From Jaenimonas drosophilae (lineage: Eukaryota > Euglenozoa > Kinetoplastea > Trypanosomatida > Trypanosomatidae): DNA of 64,000 nucleotides. Each line of letters starts with the position of its first letter. The first letter of the stretch is position 1. The DNA is taken from NCBI GenBank assembly GCA_030849065.1, contig JASAON010001633.1, positions 62,001 to 126,000 of the forward strand, given 5' to 3'. The notes beneath the pieces are model-generated. The model saw nothing but the letters and a program-made list of their open reading frames with translations, was not told where the DNA came from and ran no database searches. A program made the position numbers and the translations under genes. This document shows, piece after piece, positions 55,911 through 64,000 of the stretch.

Positions 55911-58706
55911 TCAATCAAACGATGCCTTGGCTTCCTGCAAGCCTGAGCGCACCTGTGAAGCCAACGCTCGAAGAGACTTGTAGGAAGGGCGCTCCTCCAT
56001 GTGCTCCTCTGTGGCCTCCAGCACAGCCTTGATATGATTCTGAATCTCCTTGAAGGCATGAATAACGGCAGCTTGCAGCTGGCGACCTTCCAAGCGCACT
56101 GCTGGCTGGGCAGGAGGCAGGTCAGTCTCCGCTGCTGGTGTGGGCAGAGGCTCAGCCTCTTCATTCTGTGCGCTGGCCCCAGCAGGATCCTCAGACCTCG
56201 CCTCTTCCAACGCCGCAAACGCATCCTCAGACATATGATGGAGGCACTCCACCGTACGATCAAAGAGCGCGTCCTGTCGCTCCCACTGATCTTTTTGCTG
56301 GCACGCACGGAGCTCCTTCTGGCGAAGGCGAAAGGACTCCATTGGTCCATCCAAGAAGGCAAACAGTTGTGCGGCCGTTGCGTAGAGGTCCGGGTCCGTC
56401 ACAAAGAGGCCCATCAGGCGGAGGAACACCTCGCGCACGCGCTGCGCATGGCGTCGTAGAATACCAGCTTGAAGCTCTGCGCGACGCCCTTCGTCCACTG
56501 CTTGGCGCGTGAAGAAGGCCTCGGGCATCTCCACATCAGCTCCAAAGGCCTCAAGCGTGGCAAATGCAGCATCCTCTTCCTCATCCTCAGCCACTGGCAT
56601 GGCATGAGGAATGTGATCCACCTGGTCCGTCACTTGTTCTTGTGCAGCCATGCTGCGGTAGCGCACGGCGTCCACCTTAACATTCTCCGACTCCTCCGCT
56701 TCCATGGAGCTTCCAGGGATTTTTCCCTTCAGGAAGAGGATTGTGTTCTCCACGAAGCGCTCCATCGTTTCACTGTCCAGCACCAACCCACGCTGTGCAA
56801 TGTCGAGAGCGATGTTTAGCGCGTTGGTGGTCTCGGTCACCTCGCGCAGCTGACATCCAATTTGGAAGTAGTTCTGCCACATGCGCCAATCACGACGGTT
56901 GTTGCGGAGTGCCTGGCTCATGGCATTGAAGGCTGGACGAAGTTTGTTCTCCCGCAGCATAATGGAGGCGAGGTTGTTCCACGCAAATGCGTCATTGGGA
57001 TCAATTTGGCACACACGTGTGAAAGCTTCACCGCCACGATCCCAGCGCTGCAACTTGAGCGAGGCAAAGCCAAGAGTGAACCAGTCACCACCAAAGATGG
57101 GGTTGATGCGCACCGCCTCGTCAAAGTACTCCATCACCTTGTCGTAGTGTTCCCGGTCAAGGGCAAGACGTGCAAGGGCACGCATTGGGGCCGCCATTTG
57201 ATGGCCACACAACTCCCAGGCCTTCCACAGGTGGGCATCCTCATGCGTGGCCTCACCGAGTGCGACCCACAACATGGGATTGAGGGGGTCCTTCTCCAAC
57301 AAGTCACGTGCAAGTGATTCAGCCCGCTTTCGCTTGTCCAGCTTCTTGCAACACTCAATGATCTTCTCCCAGTCCAAGATGCTCTCGTAGACGTCGAGCG
57401 CAGTCTTGTAGAGCGTCTCATCAAAGCAGAAGTCCGCATACTCACGCTTCACCGACCAAATGGGTGGGTAGGCAACGGCGTAGAAGTAGTCCCCGGCAGT
57501 GCGCTGCAGCACCTCGTGAGATAGGTCACGGCGGGCGTTGTGTTGGTCCACCAGCTCCGTCATTTGCATGAAGGCTCGCTCCTGCACTCGATTGCGTCGA
57601 GACTCCAGCCGGGCACGAAGCAGCAAGGTTTGGCACCGAATCATAAATGGAGCCTGCGCGGGGTCAACCAACACGCGCTCCACATAGGTCCGCATGTGCT
57701 GCTGCGTCAAGCCATGAAATGGGTTGTGATTGCGAATATCCATGCACAAGGAGAGAATGAGGGCCTTGTCTTCGGGGTGCAGCGGTGCTGTCTCGAGTGG
57801 GGCAGCGTCAGGCATCTCTCGCGGGCGATCCAACAAGTCGTGCCCGTCCTTCTCGGACATGATCGTCTTGGGCTGCTCCTCGGTGGTGGATTCAACGGGG
57901 ATGGGACGTGAGCTCTTGGCCTGAAGAATCATTTGCACAAGCTGGTGCTGCTGCCAACGGGTGCGGACACCTAACATGGCAGATTCCTCCAGCTGCAACC
58001 CGCTCTTCTTCATGGCGCGGCGGTAGGTCTCCGCGGCCAACTCTCGGCGGTGATAGTAGCTCTGAGCGTGGCCAACTTCAAGAAGGTCAGCCACGGTGAG
58101 TACATCCTCGGGTTGTGCTAGGATGGCATCGATGCAGTTGGATACTTCCACAAAGACATCATGGGCACGGCGCTGAAGTGCCAGCTGATAGCGCATCTGA
58201 GCACGAAGTCTCCACACCGACGAGTAAGGGAAGAGGGGCTCGGCCATGGTATCCTCGGTGCTGCTGCCGGCCGTTACCAATGCCAAGACACAGAGAAGAA
58301 GGCCACTCAAGCGAAGACAGGCGTGTGGCATCTCACCAGAGCAGGTCAAGAGCCGCTGAAGGAAGGCATCCGTCACATCACCATGAACGATGGGATCATC
58401 TTTGGTGCGCTTCACAGGGAAGCCAAAGCGATCATAAATGGCTCTGCAGCGCTCCAGCTCACTCGGGACCAACTCACCACTAAAGTTCTCTGCATTGAAG
58501 AGCTTCAGAGCGAAGTCCACCGCAGGGATGATGTCCCGCTCACAGCTGAGTGGATGGGACTTGAGGTACGCCCACACCTCTCGAAAGTATGCTTGCCGAA
58601 GCTCCCCTCCCTGCTCCACTGTCACCATGACCTTGCCATCTTCCACGTACGCACTATTCAGCTGGGGTGCTGGGATGTTGAGCAGTAAGTCAGGGATGTT
58701 GGTCAT
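55911..58706 (-). CDS. TTC27/Emw1-like tetratricopeptide protein
   Basis: The protein has 931 residues. The N-terminus (LLLNIPAPQLNSAYV) and the helical first half resemble TTC27. A TPR block lies at about 510-660: MLWVALGEATHED, WFTLGFASLKLQRWDRGGEAFTRVCQIDPNDAFAWNNLASI and DWRMWQNYFQIGCQLREVTE, with the TTC27-type NN-x-RDWRMWQNY segment. The C-terminus is an acidic and helical extension. In other eukaryotes TTC27/Emw1 has been linked to cell-wall integrity in yeast and to spliceosomal chaperoning in animals. Role here unknown. ATG 58706 lies just before the conserved start. Confidence 0.85.
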   Translation of the reverse strand: MTNIPDLLLNIPAPQLNSAYVEDGKVMVTVEQGGELRQAYFREVWAYLKSHPLSCERDIIPAVDFALKLFNAENFSGELVPSELERCRAIYDRFGFPVKRTKDDPIVHGDVTDAFLQRLLTCSGEMPHACLRLSGLLLCVLALVTAGSSTEDTMAEPLFPYSSVWRLRAQMRYQLALQRRAHDVFVEVSNCIDAILAQPEDVLTVADLLEVGHAQSYYHRRELAAETYRRAMKKSGLQLEESAMLGVRTRWQQHQLVQMILQAKSSRPIPVESTTEEQPKTIMSEKDGHDLLDRPREMPDAAPLETAPLHPEDKALILSLCMDIRNHNPFHGLTQQHMRTYVERVLVDPAQAPFMIRCQTLLLRARLESRRNRVQERAFMQMTELVDQHNARRDLSHEVLQRTAGDYFYAVAYPPIWSVKREYADFCFDETLYKTALDVYESILDWEKIIECCKKLDKRKRAESLARDLLEKDPLNPMLWVALGEATHEDAHLWKAWELCGHQMAAPMRALARLALDREHYDKVMEYFDEAVRINPIFGGDWFTLGFASLKLQRWDRGGEAFTRVCQIDPNDAFAWNNLASIMLRENKLRPAFNAMSQALRNNRRDWRMWQNYFQIGCQLREVTETTNALNIALDIAQRGLVLDSETMERFVENTILFLKGKIPGSSMEAEESENVKVDAVRYRSMAAQEQVTDQVDHIPHAMPVAEDEEEDAAFATLEAFGADVEMPEAFFTRQAVDEGRRAELQAGILRRHAQRVREVFLRLMGLFVTDPDLYATAAQLFAFLDGPMESFRLRQKELRACQQKDQWERQDALFDRTVECLHHMSEDAFAALEEARSEDPAGASAQNEEAEPLPTPAAETDLPPAQPAVRLEGRQLQAAVIHAFKEIQNHIKAVLEATEEHMEERPSYKSLRALASQVRSGLQEAKASFD

Positions 58707-58757
58707 GGTCCTGTCCTACGCCACAATCCAAACCTAAGCAAGCACAACAATATGAAA

Positions 58758-58758
58758 N
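58758..58758. other. Ambiguous base (N)
   Basis: A single uncalled base lies in the short gap between the TMEM94-like stop and the TTC27 start. It does not affect either gene. Confidence 0.99.
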
Positions 58759-58811
58759 ACACTGGTGTTGGCGGCAAGGACTCGAGGACAGGCATTCAGT
58801 GAAGCATCTCG

Positions 58812-61800
58812 CTACATGTCTTTGGCAGAGACGTGATAAGTGGCGTAGTTGCCGCCAATGTGATCGCAGCAAACGCAGTTTAGTTCCAACTTTCCCCCCA
58901 ACATGCTTGTGTAGCGATAGAACCAATCGTTAAGGCGTTTGGTGACGGTGATGTCTGGCTCTGCCTCCACCACAATATTGGTAGGGCTCCCGTGCATCGT
59001 CACGGTGTTCTCCTCTTCGCTTGGCCCTCCATTCAGTGGCGATGTGCTGTCCACAAAGTTGTTGGTGTAGTTGATGCCCTCTGGCTCGTAGTCTCCACGG
59101 GGGCTGTGCATCCCGAGACGTGTTCCAAACGTCAGTTTTCGATATTTTTGCATGTTGCTGAAGCGTCGCTCTCTCCACCGCTTCGCCGCGATGTCCCCGA
59201 CGAGGATGACGGCAGGAAAGAGCAGCGCCACCACAAAGTGGGGAATCGACGGAAAGAAGGCGTGACGAAGGCCCTCACGGGGTGTACGAATGAGTACAAG
59301 AAGTACGCTGAGGGCGGCCACGGCCAGGCTGACGAAGAGCCAGCGGAAGGAAGTGAAGAGGAAGGTCGAGCGACGCCCATGCCTCAAGGGGAGGCTGAAG
59401 CTGAGGGAGATGGGCTGATGACGGCTCATGTGGCACCAACTGTGCACGAGCATCCAGTAGTTCATGGTCATGAGCACATAGCTCCGTCCTGCAGTGATGC
59501 ACGTGTCAGAGTGAATCGTCAACAGTGCACGTATACTGGTTCCACAGCCGTGGGTGAGTGCAGTGATGCCCAATGCGATGATGGCAATGAGACTAGGTGT
59601 ATATCGCAGCAGCCACACCACTGAGCTGTGCCGAAAGATGGCGAGACGAACAAAGTAGTTGTGTCGGCTGGGCATCGTCTTCATGGGGTCAATGCCGGAG
59701 TAGGCTGTGTAGGTGCAGGACAAGGACAATAACGGGATGAAAATGTTGAGCTCCAACACCGTCACAGAGGGGCTGAGCAGGAGCGGACCGCCCATCAGGA
59801 CGACGACACTGTTCATGAGGACCAAGAAGATGTTGGCGTGAAGAACGAACTCGATGGCATTCCCGATTCCACTCAATCGAAGTCGTCCCTGGCGGACCAT
59901 CGTGGCTAGGATGGGGAGAATGGAAACGGTGGGTGGAGAGCGCAGAGCGCAGCTGCACCCAATGAGCTCGGCGATGTTCCGGTAGAGCGGGATATCCCGA
60001 TTGGCACTCGTCCGGTTGGAGAAGTCAGATGGCTCCACCACCCGCTCACTGCTTCGAAGAATATTCTCTTTTGCAGCAATGGGGCCACGACGTGTTGGGA
60101 GAACACCAATGGAGAGATCCGCCTGAACAAAGCTACGCACGTTGGCGTGGTTGAAGACGGAGCCAACCGCCAACACAACCTCATGATTATCTTGGAGGAT
60201 TGAGAGCATCGCTCGCTTCGACACACCCTGGGCGTGAGAGAAGAGGTTGACCTGCAGCGGAATGGGATCCACGTGAAGAATGTGCTTCCGGATGGATTTG
60301 ATCCCAAATGGTAGCTGAGCGCGAATGCTGTGAGGGTCCAGGGCCACGGCATCCTCCTTGAGGGAGATGCAGCAGTTCCAGTCCGTCTCCAGTCCAACAC
60401 GTCGGCCGAAGCTCTTGGTCTGACGCTCATTGTCTGGGCAGAAGTACATGCATCGAACTCCAGCGCCATCCAAGATGGACATGGCCTCCTGAACACTGGG
60501 CCGCACCGAGTCTCTCAGCCCTACAAGTCCAAGGAAAGTATGGGAAGTGGTGGCCATGAGCTGAATGAAGGTGCTGGCGGTGAGGCAGTCATCCGCCTCA
60601 AACATGCCCAGTGTGGCCAATGGGATATCTCCAAAGGATGCATTCCGCTTAAACTTTGGCTTGGTGGTGCGTGTGGTCGCCGAGGATGGGGCAGATTGTG
60701 ACACCCACTCCGCGATGGGGTTCTTTTCTAATGGGAACTCCTCATATTCATCGGTACCTGGTGGGGATGAAGGCTTGGCTCCATCGTAGCGGGGCTTGAC
60801 ACCCTCCGCCATACTGGGGTAGAGGGGAGAGAGTGCCAATTCCGCCATATCCGTCCCATCGTTCATCCTCGCCGCCCGCTGCTGCTGCTCACGTCGGGCC
60901 TCCCTGCGTTGACATCGCTCCATCCATGTCTTGCGGTTGACCTCTTTCCCGTCACGAAAGAAGAACTCAGAGTATGAGGTGCTTTTGGTGGGGAGCTCTT
61001 GGACGTACTTGCGGTAGCGCTCTGGCAGCACACGGTGGGAGAGGGCCACCGTCTCCAGACACATACCCTCCTCCCACTGGTGCTTCCCCATGAACACAAC
61101 CTCCTTCTTCTCCTCCGTCTCGAACTCATCCACGGTCGTTCCCGTCCAGTGGGTGGTGCAGAAAGAAGAAACCATGTATGGTGAGCCCATGGTGAAGACG
61201 TGCAGCATGTCATCTGGGCCACGTGCAAGAAGGGAGCACATCTGCTCCGGTGAGGTGTTGCGATAGCCGGACTTGGTCTTGGTATCAATCTGGAAGATGC
61301 GCGCCAGGACAACAAACTGCTCCGCCACACGGTCATCGAAGCCGCAGGCACGGGGAATCCAATGCAACGCCCGAGCCCACAAAAAGGAACGGTCAGAGAA
61401 GCGGAAGGGCTCCGTCCAGGTCTCTAGGTTGGTTGGCTCCTTTGCCAAGGCGTGAATCAAGATGCACAGACAGACGGGGTTGATGTGGCCTTCATTCCGC
61501 CGACGCTCCTTCTCACTGACAAAGTTCACGGCCAACTCCTCACGCGAGGATGGTGCGAGATGCATCTCAAGAAAACGAGATTCATGAAACTTCTTGCGGC
61601 GAATCTGCCGCTTCATCTCTCGTTGACGTTCTTCCGCCTCCATCTCCGCCCGCTCCGTCAGGCAGCCTACAATGCTGTGGCAGTCATCTCGCTCGCTGGA
61701 GGAGCTTTCCTCCAGTGAGTCCTCGCGGAGAACCAGAATGGTAATGGGAAGTAGCACCATGTCTGTGACGATGCCCTTTTGGTCGAGCATCGCAATCACC

Positions 61801-63122
61801 GTGGCCATACCGAAACCGTCCACGAGCGACACAGAAAACAAGGATGGATTCTTGCCTCCACTGCTGGGCTGCCGACGGAGAAGAATGCGGATGCACATGG
61901 CCAACGTTGAGGAGATGCTGAAGCGGGGCAGTCGGTCATCCACATTGTGAAGACGCTGGGCAACAATGTGGTGAAAGAGCTTGTCAAGGTAAACGTTGGC
62001 GTAGAGCACCAAGCTCCGGCTCAGGAGCATCGCATTCACCGGGAGAAGACCCAGGAGAGCTATGGACGGCGACAGAAGCACCCCGATACCGATGGGCGTT
62101 CCATCAATCACGGAGTGAAGCATGCCAGATAGAATAAGAAGCACCATGGCAATCACCCACGACAGCAACAGCACACGATGTACAAAGTACTCCATGTGGT
62201 GAGATACAGAAATACTGTTGTCACCACCCAAGGCACTTCGTGACTCACGTTCATGATCACTTTCATCCGTCGTGGCCTCCTCCTCCACAAACTTCTTGTT
62301 CGTCATCAACAGATTGGGCAGCCGAGGTGGGCGTGCGCGGTCAATGAGCGGCTTGAGCACAATGGCATCACCCTGAAGAATCTCACGCACCACATCCATG
62401 AGTTTGCACAGGCCCACAGACTCCTTGTAGATGCGTGCAACGAGGGTGGCCTCATCCAGCCGCTTCGACCTGCTAATCATCAAGCACTTGGGTATGTGCT
62501 TCAGTCGGTAGGTCAGGTCATCCACCACGGCGACCATGCGAAAGGCCTTGGATGGAATCCGGGCAAAAGACTCCAGAACAATCCGACGGCGCTCCGATGG
62601 TGAGAGACTGGAGCGTGTAGGCATCTCCTCAATCCGATGCTTCCAGCGCCGGAGCACTTCCCCAATGACGGCGGCTGTCCGGTACTTCGACTCTGTCTTG
62701 CGTGCCCACACAAGGTAGCTGTGCATCGCACCCGCCAAGGCAAAGACAACGAAGCTCAGAAAAGAGGAGAAGAGCACCTCCGTGGAGATGTACGCAATAC
62801 AGGCACACAACAGCATGCAGCATGTAAAGCCAATGGCAAAGGTATGGCCATCAATGATGTCATGGAGAAGCAGCGTATGAAGGCTGTGTGCTTTGGCCCA
62901 CGTGACTTTGCAGGTGGCCAACAATTCATCGAGGTGGCGACAAATGGCGTCCTCGTAGGCACTACTTGGTGTACTAGATCCAACAATCACTTCCCGCTCC
63001 ACCAAGTCCACAGAAGTCGGCGCGCAATCGTCATCGAGATATTGTCTTCTGCCTACTCCCGTTGGGTTGGAGAAATCCGCGGAAGCATCGGTTGGCTCCA
63101 CCACAACATTGTGCGAACGCAT
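58812..63122 (-). CDS. TMEM94-like P-type ATPase relative
   Basis: The protein has 1436 residues from ATG 63122; the longer frame would start at GTG. Membrane pairs lie at about 77-140 and 307-377, and six or more segments at about 1077-1317. Between them sit P-type-like A, N and P parts. The CPDNERQTKSFGRRVGLETDWNCCISL block near 890 is a TMEM94 hallmark. The phosphorylation loop, DKTGT in true pumps, reads LDQKGIVTD near 446. The hinge, GDGxND in true pumps, reads GSVFNHAN near 987, so both Mg-coordinating Asp are gone. Human TMEM94 was recently proposed to move Mg2+ into the ER; the missing residues argue against ordinary P-type catalysis here. The C-terminus ends ISAKDM, without a clear retrieval signal. 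Confidence 0.82.
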   Translation of the reverse strand: MRSHNVVVEPTDASADFSNPTGVGRRQYLDDDCAPTSVDLVEREVIVGSSTPSSAYEDAICRHLDELLATCKVTWAKAHSLHTLLLHDIIDGHTFAIGFTCCMLLCACIAYISTEVLFSSFLSFVVFALAGAMHSYLVWARKTESKYRTAAVIGEVLRRWKHRIEEMPTRSSLSPSERRRIVLESFARIPSKAFRMVAVVDDLTYRLKHIPKCLMISRSKRLDEATLVARIYKESVGLCKLMDVVREILQGDAIVLKPLIDRARPPRLPNLLMTNKKFVEEEATTDESDHERESRSALGGDNSISVSHHMEYFVHRVLLLSWVIAMVLLILSGMLHSVIDGTPIGIGVLLSPSIALLGLLPVNAMLLSRSLVLYANVYLDKLFHHIVAQRLHNVDDRLPRFSISSTLAMCIRILLRRQPSSGGKNPSLFSVSLVDGFGMATVIAMLDQKGIVTDMVLLPITILVLREDSLEESSSSERDDCHSIVGCLTERAEMEAEERQREMKRQIRRKKFHESRFLEMHLAPSSREELAVNFVSEKERRRNEGHINPVCLCILIHALAKEPTNLETWTEPFRFSDRSFLWARALHWIPRACGFDDRVAEQFVVLARIFQIDTKTKSGYRNTSPEQMCSLLARGPDDMLHVFTMGSPYMVSSFCTTHWTGTTVDEFETEEKKEVVFMGKHQWEEGMCLETVALSHRVLPERYRKYVQELPTKSTSYSEFFFRDGKEVNRKTWMERCQRREARREQQQRAARMNDGTDMAELALSPLYPSMAEGVKPRYDGAKPSSPPGTDEYEEFPLEKNPIAEWVSQSAPSSATTRTTKPKFKRNASFGDIPLATLGMFEADDCLTASTFIQLMATTSHTFLGLVGLRDSVRPSVQEAMSILDGAGVRCMYFCPDNERQTKSFGRRVGLETDWNCCISLKEDAVALDPHSIRAQLPFGIKSIRKHILHVDPIPLQVNLFSHAQGVSKRAMLSILQDNHEVVLAVGSVFNHANVRSFVQADLSIGVLPTRRGPIAAKENILRSSERVVEPSDFSNRTSANRDIPLYRNIAELIGCSCALRSPPTVSILPILATMVRQGRLRLSGIGNAIEFVLHANIFLVLMNSVVVLMGGPLLLSPSVTVLELNIFIPLLSLSCTYTAYSGIDPMKTMPSRHNYFVRLAIFRHSSVVWLLRYTPSLIAIIALGITALTHGCGTSIRALLTIHSDTCITAGRSYVLMTMNYWMLVHSWCHMSRHQPISLSFSLPLRHGRRSTFLFTSFRWLFVSLAVAALSVLLVLIRTPREGLRHAFFPSIPHFVVALLFPAVILVGDIAAKRWRERRFSNMQKYRKLTFGTRLGMHSPRGDYEPEGINYTNNFVDSTSPLNGGPSEEENTVTMHGSPTNIVVEAEPDITVTKRLNDWFYRYTSMLGGKLELNCVCCDHIGGNYATYHVSAKDM

Positions 63123-64000
63123 TTTGAGCGTGAGTCCGTGCGCAACCAGCGGAATGAGGGGGTGCGTATTCCTTGAATGAATATGTGTTCCTGAGAAGAG
63201 CAGGTTCTGCCCCACTTCCCGCTTCTCCGCACGCACAATGGAAAAAGCGGCCACTTAGCTACACGGCATAGAAACGAAAAAGAGAGAGGAGAGTGCACTG
63301 TGCCTTCAGCAGGTTGACTCGAGTCCCTGGTATGAGCATCACGCTCAAGGGAGGGGCATCCTGATGTCACCAAGAAAAAAAAAAGCAGCTCAACAGAGTT
63401 AGCCGCATAACACCCACTTCAGGGGAGTACATTTCATTCACCTTCGTGACTGGCAGCTCTCACCGCCTATTCATTCAGTTCGGCATGCATCTGCATGCGA
63501 ACCTTCACAAGGGGATGTTCTCTAAGGACTGCATGAAATATACGCAGGCTGTGCCAGATTGTTCGTTGCGATATGTGATACGTGGTCCGCTTTGCCAAAC
63601 ATGTATAGTGGATGGTGGGCATTCCCCTCTGCCTCACCACGACTCAATAAGAAGACAGAGTGGTGGCAAGGATGGCAGGCAGTCGACCCCAGAGAGTGGC
63701 AGGCTGGGGGTACGGGACAAGTGAATCCAATCTGCTCATCTTCACGTACCTCACCCAAGCCTCCACCATCCGAACGCAGACACAAAAGAAGAAGAAAAAA
63801 ATAAACACACAGAAAGAGAATTGAAACAGAGCCCAGAAATATAGGCGCGAGCATCGTCGTGTGACCCTCGACACAACAAACACATGAGCAAGATGCCCGC
63901 AGCGCCCACACTTTGTGATTAGGGGCCGCTGGACTGAACGGAGGCGACACAACTGTAGGAAGTAGTCTGCGGGCACCAAAAAAAAACTGAGCAATGATGC
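63123..64000 (-). other. Upstream of the TMEM94-like gene, no gene seen
   Basis: These 878 bases contain the 5' UTR of the TMEM94-like gene and perhaps the 3' UTR of a gene beyond the window. T-rich tracts on - (63372-63383, 63785-63802) are acceptor-like. Short frames on both strands show nothing recognisable. Confidence 0.5.

Noticed and set aside
58707..58811. Possible extra gene in the gap containing the uncalled base
   Set aside because: Only 105 bases lie between two solid genes, with no frame or RNA structure seen.
63123..63254. 44-residue N-terminal extension of the TMEM94-like protein
   Set aside because: It would start at GTG. The first ATG is 63122 and conserved membrane segments begin well after it.

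Overview
The window reads as nuclear DNA of a kinetoplastid protist, most likely a trypanosomatid. The genus cannot be fixed from this sequence. The grounds are: intron-free genes packed head to tail on one strand for tens of kilobases; a single change of coding strand, marked by tRNA genes; pyrimidine tracts followed by an AG and then by the first ATG of the next gene (trans-splice acceptors rather than promoters); and trypanosomatid-type proteins such as ribosomal P2 ending in DDEMGFGLFD, an AAAP amino-acid transporter and FLVCR-like carriers.

Layout. From 1 to 12602 five genes run on the + strand: the 3' end of an OCRL-type RhoGAP-domain protein, two tandem ribosomal P2 genes with virtually identical coding sequence, a 1984-residue sensor protein kinase, and a 1116-residue protein joining a cyclic-nucleotide-binding (CNB) domain to a nucleoside-phosphorylase-like domain. 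From 12603 to 13523 lies a convergent strand-switch region with tRNA-Leu(CAG) on + and tRNA-Asn(GTT) on -. From 13524 to 63122 all 23 genes lie on the - strand, so transcription there runs from right to left.

Minus-strand genes, left to right: M3 dipeptidyl carboxypeptidase, otubain, inositol monophosphatase, an IQ-motif protein, a small unknown, SDA1, a membrane-anchored cytochrome b5, NMN adenylyltransferase, a membrane unknown, an amino-acid transporter, a zinc-finger/ubiquitin-like protein, a METTL25-like methyltransferase, a mitochondrial membrane unknown, eIF3b, a QCR9-like peptide, a ferredoxin-fold-like mitochondrial protein, two FLVCR-like MFS carriers, a coiled-coil unknown, an OSCP1-like protein, NAT10/Kre33, TTC27, and a TMEM94-like P-type ATPase relative. 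Genes in such a unit are co-transcribed but need not share function. Ribosome biogenesis and translation (P2, SDA1, NAT10, eIF3b) and mitochondrial proteins are well represented.

The most unusual part is 2.4-12.6 kb. One protein strings together two CNB domains, PAS, a decayed histidine-kinase-like segment, a complete receiver domain and an active-looking STE11-type kinase. Its neighbour joins a CNB domain to a nucleoside-phosphorylase-like domain. Because kinetoplastid PKA has been reported to respond to nucleosides rather than cAMP, this pair is a reasonable candidate for purine-linked signalling; that link is inference. Several gaps of 1.5-2.5 kb on the - strand side (26.2-28.1, 29.5-32.0, 42.4-43.9 and 45.5-47.4 kb) hold no convincing gene and are probably long untranslated regions. 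Start codons were set at the first in-frame ATG, usually the first ATG after a splice-acceptor-like AG.
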